DNA from: Salinarimonadaceae bacterium
GTDB taxonomy: Bacteria > Pseudomonadota > Alphaproteobacteria > Rhizobiales > Beijerinckiaceae
Length of the DNA stretch: 64,000 nt
Assembly (NCBI GenBank): GCA_007693435.1
Contig: REDO01000185.1
Location: forward strand, 20,175-84,174
Direction: 5' to 3'
The notes under the pieces were generated by a model. It had not been told where the DNA came from. It saw nothing but the letters and a program-made list of their open reading frames with translations, and made no database searches. The position numbers were made by a program, and so were the translations under genes. Positions 1 to 11,352 of this stretch are shown one piece after another; position 1 is the first letter of the stretch, and each line of letters begins with the position of its first letter.

Positions 1-389
1 GCGAGCTTGTCCTCAACGTTCGACAACTCGCTCTGAAGCGCGAGGAAGTTCTGGTTGGCCTTGAGATCGGGATAGGCCTCGGCCAACGCGAACATGCGCC
101 CGAGCGTCGCCGTCAGCATGTTCTCGGCCGCGGCCTGCTCGGCCGGTCCCTGCGCGGTCGTCGCGGCGTTACGCGCCTGTATCACGGCGTCGAGGGTCTC
201 GCGCTCGTGGGCGGCGTAGCCTTTCACCGTCTCGACGAGATTGGGGATCAGATCGTGGCGCTGGTGCAGCTGCACATCGATGTCGGCGAAGGCCTGCGTG
301 ACGCGTTGGCGCATCGCGACGAGCCCGTTGTAGATCACGATGACCCAGATCACGATAAGGGCTATCAGGCCCAAGAGCACCCATTCCAT
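1..389 (-). CDS. lemA: LemA family protein (partial, runs off left edge)
   Basis: Reverse strand reads MEWVLLGLIALIVIWVIVIYNGLVAMRQRVTQAFADIDVQLHQRHDLIPNLVETVKGYAAHERETLDAV...; LemA hallmark; absent from the ORF track because it is open at the edge. Confidence 0.9.
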   Translation of the reverse strand, partial: MEWVLLGLIALIVIWVIVIYNGLVAMRQRVTQAFADIDVQLHQRHDLIPNLVETVKGYAAHERETLDAVIQARNAATTAQGPAEQAAAENMLTATLGRMFALAEAYPDLKANQNFLALQSELSNVEDKL

Positions 390-703
390 GCGGCATCCCC
401 CTGCTGGCGCGACCAAAAACGCGCGCGAGAGTGGCATGTCGGGGAACAGGCGGCAAGACGCGGCCCAAGGGCTCGCGCCGGCGTGAACGGGAAGCCGCGG
501 AATGCCTAGAAGTGCGCCCTTTTCCGCCGCGGTCTCGCCTGATTCGCAGCTGATTGGAGCCATGCGGCGCAGATCGTCGGCGAGATCGATTCGATTCTTT
601 CGGGAAAGGTTCGGTCAAGGTTGACGAAATCTTCACCGACGCACGTCATTTTCTTAGCGATGCCACGCCAGTCGGTATTCCCGCGTCCAGGAGTTTGTCC
701 GCC

Positions 704-1213
704 ATGTTCGCTTCGTTTCCCCTTTCGCGCGGCCTGCGTCTGGCTGCGATTCTCGCTGTGGGGCTCTCGCTCGCCGCGTGCGCGCGCGGCGCTGAGGACA
801 TCGCCGGCGCCGGCGGCCTCGGGGCTGGCGGAGCGGCGACGCCGGGCTCGACGCAGGACTTCACCGTGAATGTCGGAGACCGGGTGTTCTTCGACACCGA
901 TTCCTCGGATCTCAACGCCAGCGGCATCGCGACGCTCAACCAGCAGGCCCTCTGGCTGCAGCGCTATCCGCGCTACACTTTCCTCATCGAGGGTCACGCG
1001 GACGAGCGTGGCACGCGCGAGTACAATTTCGCGCTGGGAGCCCGCCGGGCCCAGGCGGTGCGCGATTATCTCGCCTCGCGCGGCGTCTCCGCCGACCGTA
1101 TGCGCGTCGTGTCCTACGGCAAGGAGCGCCCGGTCGTGGCCTGCGCCGAATCGCCCTGCTTCGCGCAGAACCGCCGCGCGGTCACCCTGCTTGACGGAGC
1201 GCCCGGCTCCTGA
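704..1213 (+). CDS. pal: Peptidoglycan-associated lipoprotein Pal
   Basis: Lipobox LSLAAC, OmpA-like domain (FDTDSSDLNASGIATLNQQALWLQRYP...IEGHADERGTREYNFALGARRAQAVRDYL); internal ATG at 704 preferred over TTG 554. Confidence 0.93.
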   Translation: MFASFPLSRGLRLAAILAVGLSLAACARGAEDIAGAGGLGAGGAATPGSTQDFTVNVGDRVFFDTDSSDLNASGIATLNQQALWLQRYPRYTFLIEGHADERGTREYNFALGARRAQAVRDYLASRGVSADRMRVVSYGKERPVVACAESPCFAQNRRAVTLLDGAPGS

Positions 1214-1298
1214 ATGCGAGCCGCCATAATTTAGCCGCTCGGGCGCAATTGTGATAAGCGGTCACGCCTGATCACGATAACGCCGCAGGACCGAGCCC

Positions 1299-2324
1299 AT
1301 GATGGCATTCGCGCTGACTCTGCTTCGACCGCCGGCCATCTTCGCGGCCCGCGCGGTCGTGATTGCCGGCCTCGTCGCCGCCGTCTCGCTTTTTGCGCCG
1401 CCGCCGGCCGCCTCGCAGGACCTCTCCGAGATGGTCCTGCGTCTGAACCGGCTGGAAGGTCAGGTTCGCACGCTGTCCGGGCAGGTTGAGGAGCTGACCT
1501 TCGAGAACAACCGGCTGCGCCAGCAGCTGGAGCGTTTTCAGGAGGATGTCGAGTTCCGCTTCCAGGAGAGCGGCGGCGCTTCGCCGCCTCCCGAGCGCCG
1601 CTCGCAGACGCCCGCGGCTCCGGCTGCGCCGCTCTCGCCTCCGGCCGTGACCCCGCTTCCCGAGATCGCCGCCCCGGCGCCGATCGGGCGGGGCGACGCG
1701 TTCAATCCCGATCGCGATCCCGCCGCTCCCGGCGCGCCGCAGCCGTTGGGGACGACCACTCCCTCGGCCCCACTGACGCTTCCCGGCGCCCGGTTCTCCG
1801 AGGCCGCAGAGGGCGCGCAGGCCGCGGGCGGGGCGTCCTTCCCGACGGCGCAGGGCCCGATCTCCTTCGGCGACGGCGCTTCGGCGACCGCCGCCGCGCC
1901 CTCGCGCAGCGGACCGAGCATCGCCGCGACGGGCGACGCCGATCCGAGAATCGTCTATGACGACGCTTACGCTTTTCTCCTCGCCGCTCAGTATGAGCGG
2001 GCCGAGATGGGGTTCCGGCAGTTCCTGCAATCCCATCCTCGCGACGCGCTCGCCCCCGACGCCAGGTTCTGGCTCGGCGAGACCTACGCCCAGCGCGGAC
2101 GTCACCGCGAGGCGGCGGAGAACTTCCTGACCGTTTCGACGGAATTTCCCGAGTCACGCATGGCGCCGCGCGCCCTGTTGCGGCTCGGCGGCGCCCTGGC
2201 CGAGATCGGCGTGCCGGATCAGGCCTGTGCGACGCTCGCCGAGATTCCGCGCCAGTATCCGCAGGCTGCGGTCGATATGCGCGAGAGCATCGAGCGCGAG
2301 CGCGCCCGCGCCGGCTGCGCTTGA
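1299..2324 (+). CDS. cpoB: Tol-Pal system protein CpoB/YbgF
   Basis: Signal peptide, N-terminal coiled coil, C-terminal TPR; directly after pal. Confidence 0.9.
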   Translation: MMAFALTLLRPPAIFAARAVVIAGLVAAVSLFAPPPAASQDLSEMVLRLNRLEGQVRTLSGQVEELTFENNRLRQQLERFQEDVEFRFQESGGASPPPERRSQTPAAPAAPLSPPAVTPLPEIAAPAPIGRGDAFNPDRDPAAPGAPQPLGTTTPSAPLTLPGARFSEAAEGAQAAGGASFPTAQGPISFGDGASATAAAPSRSGPSIAATGDADPRIVYDDAYAFLLAAQYERAEMGFRQFLQSHPRDALAPDARFWLGETYAQRGRHREAAENFLTVSTEFPESRMAPRALLRLGGALAEIGVPDQACATLAEIPRQYPQAAVDMRESIERERARAGCA

Positions 2325-3391
2325 ACCTGGCCGATCCGCATTCTCCCCTGACCGCCGACGAGGCGGCTGCGCTGTTTCGCGCTGTTTCGCGCGACGGCGA
2401 GACGACCTGCCTGCTCGCCGTGTCCGGCGGCCCCGATTCCACCGCCCTGATGCGTCTCGCCGCCGATGCGGCGCCGCTTCTCGCGCCCCTTCGTTTCATC
2501 GTCGCGACCGTCGATCACGGCCTGCGCGAGGCGGCCCGCGCGGAGGCGGAGGGAGTGGTCGCGCAGGCGACGGCTCTGCGCATGGAGGCGCGGCTTCTGC
2601 GCTGGGAGGCCGCCGACAGGCCGGCGCGCGGCGTGCAGCAGGCTGCGCGGGAAGCGCGATACCGGCTGCTGATGAACTGCGCGCGCGAATGCGGCTCCGA
2701 CCTTCTCGCGACCGCGCACACGCTGGACGACCAGGCCGAGACGGTGCTGATGCGGCTTGCCGCCGGTTCGGGGCTCGACGGCCTCGCCGCGATGGCGCGG
2801 CGCTCGCCGGTCGGCGATATCGTCGTGGCGCGTCCCTTTCTCGCGATTCCCAAGAGCCGCCTCGTCGCGACCTGCCGCGCGCGCGGATGGGCCTATGTCG
2901 AAGACCCGTCGAATCAGGATCCGGCCTACACACGCCCGCGTCTGCGCGGGATCGCGGACGCGCTGGCCGCCGAAGGCCTTACGGCCGAGCGTCTCGCCCG
3001 ACTCGCGCGGCGCGCGGCTAGCGCCCGAGACGCGCTCGACGATTGCGCGCGGCGCTGCTTCGCCCGCGCCTCGCAGACGGGTGGCGGGGGCGCCGGCGTC
3101 ACGCTTGACGGGCGCGTTCTGGCCGGCGAGCCTTTCGAAATCGTGTTGCGCGTCCTCGGACTTGCGCTCGACGCCGTCGCGGATGGCGGCGAATCCGGCC
3201 GGGCCGCCGCATACGGGCCGCGTCTGCGCAAGCTGGAGACCCTTTGCGAAGCGTTGACGGCGGCGCTCGCGGCAGGCGCGCCGATGCCGGGACGAACGCT
3301 CGCCGGCGCGCGATTCGCCCTCGACGCGCAGGGGCGCGTGCGCGTCACGCGCGCGCCGGCGCGAAAGGGCGGCTCGCAGAGGGGCGGCTGA
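2321..3391 (+). CDS. tilS: tRNA(Ile)-lysidine synthetase
   Basis: SGGPDST P-loop motif, HTLDDQAETVLMRLAAGSG; TTG start overlapping cpoB stop. Confidence 0.92.
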   Translation: MNLADPHSPLTADEAAALFRAVSRDGETTCLLAVSGGPDSTALMRLAADAAPLLAPLRFIVATVDHGLREAARAEAEGVVAQATALRMEARLLRWEAADRPARGVQQAAREARYRLLMNCARECGSDLLATAHTLDDQAETVLMRLAAGSGLDGLAAMARRSPVGDIVVARPFLAIPKSRLVATCRARGWAYVEDPSNQDPAYTRPRLRGIADALAAEGLTAERLARLARRAASARDALDDCARRCFARASQTGGGGAGVTLDGRVLAGEPFEIVLRVLGLALDAVADGGESGRAAAYGPRLRKLETLCEALTAALAAGAPMPGRTLAGARFALDAQGRVRVTRAPARKGGSQRGG

Positions 3392-3585
3392 AGTCGGCCG
3401 TCGCCGCAGGCCCGCCGCATTCGAAGCGTTATTGTCGGTGCTATCGATGGCGCAATGACGCGCTGGCGCGTCCCATGGCGTCGCATCCCTTGGCAATGGG
3501 GGTCCGCGCGCCTAGATTACGGTGATCCGCGACGGCGCCCCGAAACGCGCGTCGCGGACTGGCCATCGGCGATGAACGGACCGAG

Positions 3586-5517
<1,932 letters not shown>

Positions 5518-5543
5518 TATTCCGCCTATCGCGCGTTCGGGAG

Positions 5544-5567
5544 ACGCCCGCCTTGCGCGGGCGTTTT
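5544..5567 (+). terminator. Rho-independent terminator after ftsH
   Basis: ACGCCCGC-CTTGC-GCGGGCGT followed by TTT. Confidence 0.7.
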
Positions 5568-5699
5568 CGCCTTTCGTTACAATCGCTAAAGGAAAGTGAT
5601 CTAGGCTCTCCGACGACCGCCTTGACGGGCTCGCGCCGGCGATCCTAGACATCCGGCGTGGCCGCGACGCGGCGGCGGGCGGCGTGGGAGTTCAGGACA

Positions 5700-7040
5700 T
5701 TGCGCAAGCATTTCGGCACCGACGGCATCCGGGGGCGCGCCAACGTCACCATCACACCGGAACTCGCGCTGCGGGTAGGGCAGGCGGCGGGTCTCGCCTT
5801 CCAGCGTGGCGACCATCGACACCGGGTCGTGATCGGCAAGGATACGCGCCTTTCCGGATACATGATCGAGAACGCGCTCGTCGCGGGATTCACATCGGTG
5901 GGAATGGATACGCTGCTGCTCGGCCCTATGCCGACGCCCGCCGTCGCCATGCTGACGCGATCGATGCGCGCCGATCTCGGCGTGATGATCTCGGCCTCCC
6001 ACAATCCCTTCGAGGATAACGGCATCAAGCTCTTCGGGCCCGACGGCTTCAAGCTGTCCGACGAAGTCGAGCGCCGCATCGAGAAGCTGATGGGCGTCGA
6101 TCTGACCAAGCGCCTCGCCGAGCCGGCCGCGCTCGGCCGCGCCAAGCGCGTCGAGGGCGTGCAGGCGCGCTATGTCGAATTCGCCAAGCGCACCCTGCCG
6201 CGCGGGCTCAATCTGGACGGCTTGCGCATCGTCGTCGATTGCGCCAACGGCGCCGCCTACAAGGTCGCGCCCGACGCCCTTTGGGAACTGGGGGCCGAAG
6301 TCTTCGCCATCGGCGACGCGCCCGACGGCATGAACATCAATCGCGAACTCGGCTCCACCGCGCCCGACGCGCTCATGGCGAAAGTGCGCGAGCTGCGCGG
6401 CGATATCGGCATCGCGCTGGATGGAGACGCCGACCGCGTCATTATCGTGGACGAGAAGGCCCAGCTCGTCGACGGGGACCAGCTCATGGCCGTGATCGCC
6501 AAAAGCTGGCGCGACGACGGCCGTCTGGCCCGTCCCGGCGTCGTCGCGACTGTCATGTCGAACCTGGGGCTGGAACGCTATCTCGGCGATCTCGGGCTCG
6601 AGCTCGTGCGCACCGCCGTCGGCGATCGCTATGTGCTCGAGCGCATGCGCGAGCATGGCTACAACCTCGGCGGCGAGCAGTCGGGTCACATCATCCTGTC
6701 GGATTACACGACGACCGGCGACGGGCTCGTCGCGGCGCTGCAATTGCTCGCCGTGGTCAAGACGTCCGGGCGGCCCGTCTCCGAGATCTGCCACAGTTTC
6801 GAACCGCTGCCGCAGATTCTGAAGAACGTCCGTTACGCTTCGGGCGAGCCGCTCGACGACGCAAGGGTCGTGACCGCGATCGAGGAGGGCCGCAAGACGC
6901 TTGGAACCGGCGGCCGTCTCGTCATCCGGCCTTCCGGAACGGAGCCCGTGATTCGCGTCATGGGCGAGGGCGACGACCGGGACCTTGTCTTGAAAGTCGT
7001 CGATTCCATCGTCGAGACCGTCGGCCGCGTCGCGGCCTGA
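5700..7040 (+). CDS. glmM: Phosphoglucosamine mutase
   Basis: [11 protein letters not shown] start, [14 protein letters not shown] catalytic motif, [15 protein letters not shown] start at 5700. Confidence 0.95.
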   Translation: MRKHFGTDGIRGRANVTITPELALRVGQAAGLAFQRGDHRHRVVIGKDTRLSGYMIENALVAGFTSVGMDTLLLGPMPTPAVAMLTRSMRADLGVMISASHNPFEDNGIKLFGPDGFKLSDEVERRIEKLMGVDLTKRLAEPAALGRAKRVEGVQARYVEFAKRTLPRGLNLDGLRIVVDCANGAAYKVAPDALWELGAEVFAIGDAPDGMNINRELGSTAPDALMAKVRELRGDIGIALDGDADRVIIVDEKAQLVDGDQLMAVIAKSWRDDGRLARPGVVATVMSNLGLERYLGDLGLELVRTAVGDRYVLERMREHGYNLGGEQSGHIILSDYTTTGDGLVAALQLLAVVKTSGRPVSEICHSFEPLPQILKNVRYASGEPLDDARVVTAIEEGRKTLGTGGRLVIRPSGTEPVIRVMGEGDDRDLVLKVVDSIVETVGRVAA

Positions 7041-7206
7041 AACTGCGTCGCGAAGAGCGCCAGCAATAACATCTTTTAGTTGTAAAAATTATTATCCTTA
7101 ATTTTTAGGCTTAATCAGCCTTTAAGAATTGCCTGCGAATCTGTCCCTACCGATCGACCGAGAGCCGTCGCGAGCCTTCGTGCGGCGCTCACGGAGGGAC
7201 AAGAAA

Positions 7207-8052
7207 ATGGAACGCATTCGCCTCGCCGCAATCGCTGCGGCGACGTTGCTCGCTGCTACGACCCCTTCTCTCGCTGCGGATATCGCGATCGCGGCGATAC
7301 ATGATGATCCGCCTGCCCCCCCCATTGCAATCGGCGGTGGCTGGTATCTGCGCGGCGATGTGGGCGTCACCAACCAGAAATTCCGCGTGCTGACCCATGC
7401 GGAACTCGATCTCTTTCCTTTCGAATGGCTCGACAAGGGCAAGTTCCGTCCGGCGACGACAATCGGCGCCGGTTTCGGATACCAGTTCAATTCGTGGTTC
7501 CGCGCCGACGTCACCGGCGAGTATCGTTCAAGCTCGAATTTCACGGCGCGAGACCGCTATCCCGATGCGGGCCTGCCGGGCGGGTTCGGCTACAATGACT
7601 TCAGCGCCACGAAGTCCGAACTGCTTACCCTCGTGAACGCCTATCTCGACCTTGGCACGTGGAGCGGGTTCACGCCTTATATCGGTGTCGGCGGCGGTTT
7701 CGCGCGGGTGGACATAAAGAATTTCCGCGACTGGAACGAGCTTCGCAACGTCGACGCCCGTGCGCCGAACGGCAGTCGCTGGAACTTCGCCTGGGCGCTG
7801 CATGCAGGCTTCGCATATGATCTCACCGACCAGCTCAAGCTCGACGTCGGCTACCGCTTCGTCTCGCTTGGCAAGGGCCGCACCGGCGGGCCGCCGCGCG
7901 CCATCGGGGCCGCCGGCGGCTTTACGACGCAGCCGTGGGTCTTCAACGACATCTACTCGCACGACATCCGGGCCGGTCTGCGTTGGACCTTCGGCGGGCC
8001 CACGGCGGTCGCCTCCCTCCCGTGGAACGATTCGCTCATCCGCAAATACTGA
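7207..8052 (+). CDS. Outer membrane beta-barrel protein
   Basis: Signal peptide, GGWYLRGDVGVTNQKF, alternating beta-strand pattern, C-terminal AGLRWTFGG strand. Confidence 0.8.
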   Translation: MERIRLAAIAAATLLAATTPSLAADIAIAAIHDDPPAPPIAIGGGWYLRGDVGVTNQKFRVLTHAELDLFPFEWLDKGKFRPATTIGAGFGYQFNSWFRADVTGEYRSSSNFTARDRYPDAGLPGGFGYNDFSATKSELLTLVNAYLDLGTWSGFTPYIGVGGGFARVDIKNFRDWNELRNVDARAPNGSRWNFAWALHAGFAYDLTDQLKLDVGYRFVSLGKGRTGGPPRAIGAAGGFTTQPWVFNDIYSHDIRAGLRWTFGGPTAVASLPWNDSLIRKY

Positions 8053-8076
8053 TCGCGGCCGACCTGCGAAAAATCG

Positions 8077-8108
8077 CGATTACGGCGCCCGAAAGGGCGC
8101 CGTAATCG
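8077..8108 (+). terminator. Terminator-like hairpin with GAAA loop after OMP gene
   Basis: Perfect 14-bp stem CGATTACGGCGCCC-GAAA-GGGCGCCGTAATCG followed by TTT. Confidence 0.75.
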
Positions 8109-8209
8109 TTTGGCGAAGACAAGCCTTCGAAAGCTCCGGTTAACCTTAATCGATGCTTAACGATCCCAAGCGATAGTCCGGCTAAAGAACATCAAGTCGG
8201 GGATAATCG

Positions 8210-8959
8210 ATGACGTTGCGCGCTCCTTCACTCTTCGCGGCGCTTTTCGGTGTGGCCGCCGCAGCTTCGCCTGCGCTCGCCGCCGATCTTCTGCCTCCAC
8301 TGCCCGATCTCGACACTCCGCTCATCACGCGCGACGATATCGGCGCGGGCTGGTACCTGCGCGGGGACGTCGGCGGGGCCAGATCGCGGATCGGGCGCAC
8401 GACGCTGTCGCCCAATCCCGGCTTCTCGGCTTTCCAGGGCGACAAGCTCGGCTCCGCCGTGACGATCGGGATCGGCGCCGGCTATCGCTTCAATTCGTGG
8501 CTACGCGCCGACGTCACAGTTGACCATCGCTTCGAGAGCAGGTTCACAGCCCGCAACGCGGCGCTCGCCGCGCCGGGCGTGGCGGTGCATCACGGGGCGA
8601 AAATCTCCGCGACGGTCGCGCTCGCCAACCTGTATTTCGACCTGGGAACCTGGAGCGGGCTCACGCCGTATGTCGGCGCGGGCGTCGGCGTCGCCGGCAA
8701 GACCGTCTCGCGCTACACGATCCAAGGGGCTGGCGCGCCGGCGAGCAACGTCGCCGGCCGCAACCGCTCGGATTTCGTCTGGGCGCTGATGGGCGGCGTC
8801 GCAATACAGGTGGGCTACGGCGCGAGCCTTGATCTCGGCTATCGCTACCTCGCGCTGGGCGGCGCCGAAACACGCGCGGCGCCGGCGACCGGCGCGACGC
8901 GCATTCGCAATCTCGAATCACACGAATTCCGGGCGGGCCTGCGCTGGTCCTTCCATTGA
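8210..8959 (+). CDS. Outer membrane beta-barrel protein (paralogue of preceding gene)
   Basis: Signal peptide; GAGYRFNSWLRADVT and YFDLGTWSGLTPYVGAGVG shared with 7207..8052. Confidence 0.8.
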   Translation: MTLRAPSLFAALFGVAAAASPALAADLLPPLPDLDTPLITRDDIGAGWYLRGDVGGARSRIGRTTLSPNPGFSAFQGDKLGSAVTIGIGAGYRFNSWLRADVTVDHRFESRFTARNAALAAPGVAVHHGAKISATVALANLYFDLGTWSGLTPYVGAGVGVAGKTVSRYTIQGAGAPASNVAGRNRSDFVWALMGGVAIQVGYGASLDLGYRYLALGGAETRAAPATGATRIRNLESHEFRAGLRWSFH

Positions 8960-9063
8960 GCGGGGTCGCGGTTGGAAACGGATCGTTAAGGTTAACCGAT
9001 CTAAAATTGCAGCATTCGGATCGGATCGAAGGGTCGAAGCCGGTCGTCAGCAGAGGATACGTC

Positions 9064-9897
9064 ATGCGCGCCAGCATCTTCGCCGGCATGGCCGTCGCCA
9101 CGCTCGCCGCCGCAATTCCGGCGCAGGCGGCCGACTTTTTCGGGGCACTGCGCGGAACTCAGAACACCCATCACGGCATGACTCCGGTCGAGACGTGGCA
9201 GGGCGGGTATTTCGGCGGCTTCGCCGGCGTCGTTTCGGGGCAGGCGAATCATGGCCGCTCGTTTCGGGACTTCCTGACCCACGAATTGCGCCTCAACCTC
9301 TTCGAGGATCGCAACGCCATCTCGAACTGGATCTCGCTGCCCGCAGGCAAGGCGCGGAACAAGAACTTCGGCGTGTTCGCGGGCTACAACTACCAGTACG
9401 ACGAAGTCGTGTTCGGCTTCGAGGCCGACTACACGCGCATGAACCTGCGGATGAACAGCACTGATTCGCTCACTCGCGCCATCGCCGATCTCACCGGAAT
9501 CGCCGGCCTCGAAGGGCAGGCGGGCGCCGTCACCATGACGGGGCGCTCGAAACTCGAGATCAAGGATCTGATCACCCTGCGCGCCCGCGCCGGCTATACG
9601 GTCGGCTCGTTCATGCCCTTCGTGACCGCAGGCGTCGCGCTCGCCAATTACGACATGATGCGAATGGCCCAGCGTGACGTGCTCGTCTTCGCCACCGGTC
9701 AGACGCTCACCGAGACGCACGGGCCGCAGCGCAAGTCCGGTTTCGCCTTCGGCTTCGCGGGCGGCGCGGGCGTCGACGTCGCCGTGGGCGCGAACGGCTT
9801 CCTGCGCGGCGAGTGGCAATACGCCCATTTCCGCGACATCGAGGGAATAAGGGCGAGCCTTCACAACCTCCGCGCCGCGACCGGCGTGCGCTTCTGA
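9064..9897 (+). CDS. Outer membrane beta-barrel protein (Omp25/Omp31-like)
   Basis: Signal peptide, WQGGYFGGFAGVVSGQANHG, terminal ATGVRF strand. Confidence 0.8.
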   Translation: MRASIFAGMAVATLAAAIPAQAADFFGALRGTQNTHHGMTPVETWQGGYFGGFAGVVSGQANHGRSFRDFLTHELRLNLFEDRNAISNWISLPAGKARNKNFGVFAGYNYQYDEVVFGFEADYTRMNLRMNSTDSLTRAIADLTGIAGLEGQAGAVTMTGRSKLEIKDLITLRARAGYTVGSFMPFVTAGVALANYDMMRMAQRDVLVFATGQTLTETHGPQRKSGFAFGFAGGAGVDVAVGANGFLRGEWQYAHFRDIEGIRASLHNLRAATGVRF

Positions 9898-9922
9898 AAC
9901 GATCCGCTTCGGGCGGAGCAGG

Positions 9923-9950
9923 ACGGCGGGGCCTTCGCGGGCGCCGCCGT
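9923..9950 (+). terminator. Terminator-like hairpin
   Basis: ACGGCGGGGCC-TTCG-CGGGCGCCGCCGT followed by TT. Confidence 0.5.
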
Positions 9951-10009
9951 TTCGCGTTGGCGGGCCGTCACCCCGCTTGACGGCGGTCGAACCTCTCGTC
10001 ATACCCGGT

Positions 10010-10055
10010 GGCGGGACACCTATCCCCAACGATAGGCGCCCATCTGAAAGGATGG
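10010..10055 (+). ncRNA. Candidate serC leader RNA element (cis-regulatory)
   Basis: Two adjacent hairpins immediately upstream of serC: GGCG(bulge)CCTATC-CCCAAC-GATAGG-CGCC and CCATC-TGAAAG-GATGG, the second containing the AAGGA ribosome-binding site. Confidence 0.6.
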
Positions 10056-10061
10056 ACTGAC

Positions 10062-11240
10062 ATGACCAATACGCCTCCCGCCGCGCGTCCGCGCGCGCCC
10101 TATTTCTCGTCCGGCCCCTGCGCCAAGCGCCCCGGATGGTCCCTTGAGGCCCTGAGCGACGCCTCGCTCGGCCGCTCCCACCGCGCCAAGATCGGCAAGG
10201 CCAAACTCGCGGAGGCGATCGACCTCACGCGCGAAGTGCTCGGCGTTCCCGCCGACTACCGCATCGGCATCGTTCCGGCCTCCGACACGGGCGCTGTCGA
10301 GATGGCGATGTGGACCATGCTCGGCGCCCGCGGCGTCGATCTCCTCGCCTGGGAGAGCTTCGGCGAGGGCTGGATCACGGACGCCGTGAAGCAGCTCAAG
10401 CTCGCGGACGCGCGCGTCATCAAGGCCGGTTACGGCGATCTGCCCGACCTCTCGCAGGTCGACGCGAAGAACCGCGACGTGGTCTTCACCTGGAACGGCA
10501 CCACGTCCGGCGTGCGCGTGCCGAACGCCGACTGGATTCCCGCCGAGCGCGACGGCGTCGTGATCTGTGACGCGACCTCCGCCGCCTTCGCGCAGCCGCT
10601 CGACTGGGCCAAGCTCGACGTCGTCACCTTCTCCTGGCAGAAGGTGCTGGGCGGCGAGGCGGCCCACGGCATGCTGATCCTCTCCCCGCGCGCGGTGGCG
10701 CGTCTCGAGAGCTACGTCCCCGACCGTCCCCTGCCGAAGATCTTCCGCCTGACTTCGGGCGGCAAGCTGATCGAGGGGATCTTCAAGGGCGAGACCATCA
10801 ACACGCCCTCCATGCTCGCGGTCGAGGATTACATCGACGCGCTGAAATGGGCCAAGGGCCTCGGCGGGCTCGACGCGCTGATCGCGCGCGCCGACGCGAA
10901 TGCCGGCGTGATCGCCGCCTGGGTCGCGAAGTCCTCCTGGGCCGAAAATCTCGCCAAGGTTCCAGCCACCGCCTCCAACACCAGCGTTTGCCTCACGATC
11001 GTCGATCCCGAGGTGACCGCCAAGGGGCCGGAAGCCGTGGCGCAGGTCGCCAAGGGCATGGCCTCGCGGCTGGAGAAGGAAGGCGTCGCCTTCGACATCG
11101 GCGCCTATCGCGACGCTCCTGCTGGCCTGCGCATCTGGTGCGGGGCGACCGTCGAGAAGGCCGATCTCGAAGCCCTGACGCCCTGGCTCGATTGGGCCTT
11201 CGCGGAAGAGAAGGCGAAGCTCGCGGAAGCGGCCGCCTGA
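10062..11240 (+). CDS. serC: Phosphoserine aminotransferase
   Basis: [32 protein letters not shown]-lysine region. Confidence 0.95.
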   Translation: MTNTPPAARPRAPYFSSGPCAKRPGWSLEALSDASLGRSHRAKIGKAKLAEAIDLTREVLGVPADYRIGIVPASDTGAVEMAMWTMLGARGVDLLAWESFGEGWITDAVKQLKLADARVIKAGYGDLPDLSQVDAKNRDVVFTWNGTTSGVRVPNADWIPAERDGVVICDATSAAFAQPLDWAKLDVVTFSWQKVLGGEAAHGMLILSPRAVARLESYVPDRPLPKIFRLTSGGKLIEGIFKGETINTPSMLAVEDYIDALKWAKGLGGLDALIARADANAGVIAAWVAKSSWAENLAKVPATASNTSVCLTIVDPEVTAKGPEAVAQVAKGMASRLEKEGVAFDIGAYRDAPAGLRIWCGATVEKADLEALTPWLDWAFAEEKAKLAEAAA

Positions 11241-11281
11241 AACACGGCGCTCCTCCCCCAGGCGAACACCCCCACCCTTAA

Positions 11282-11301
11282 TCCCTCCCTCAGGGGAGGG
11301 A
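11282..11301. repeat. Intergenic palindrome between serC and serA
   Basis: TCCCTCCC-TCAG-GGGAGGGA inverted repeat. Confidence 0.6.
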
Positions 11302-11352
11302 GACCGGCCGAGGCCTTGGCCCGCCGGCTTCGATTTTCAGGAGACATCCGCC

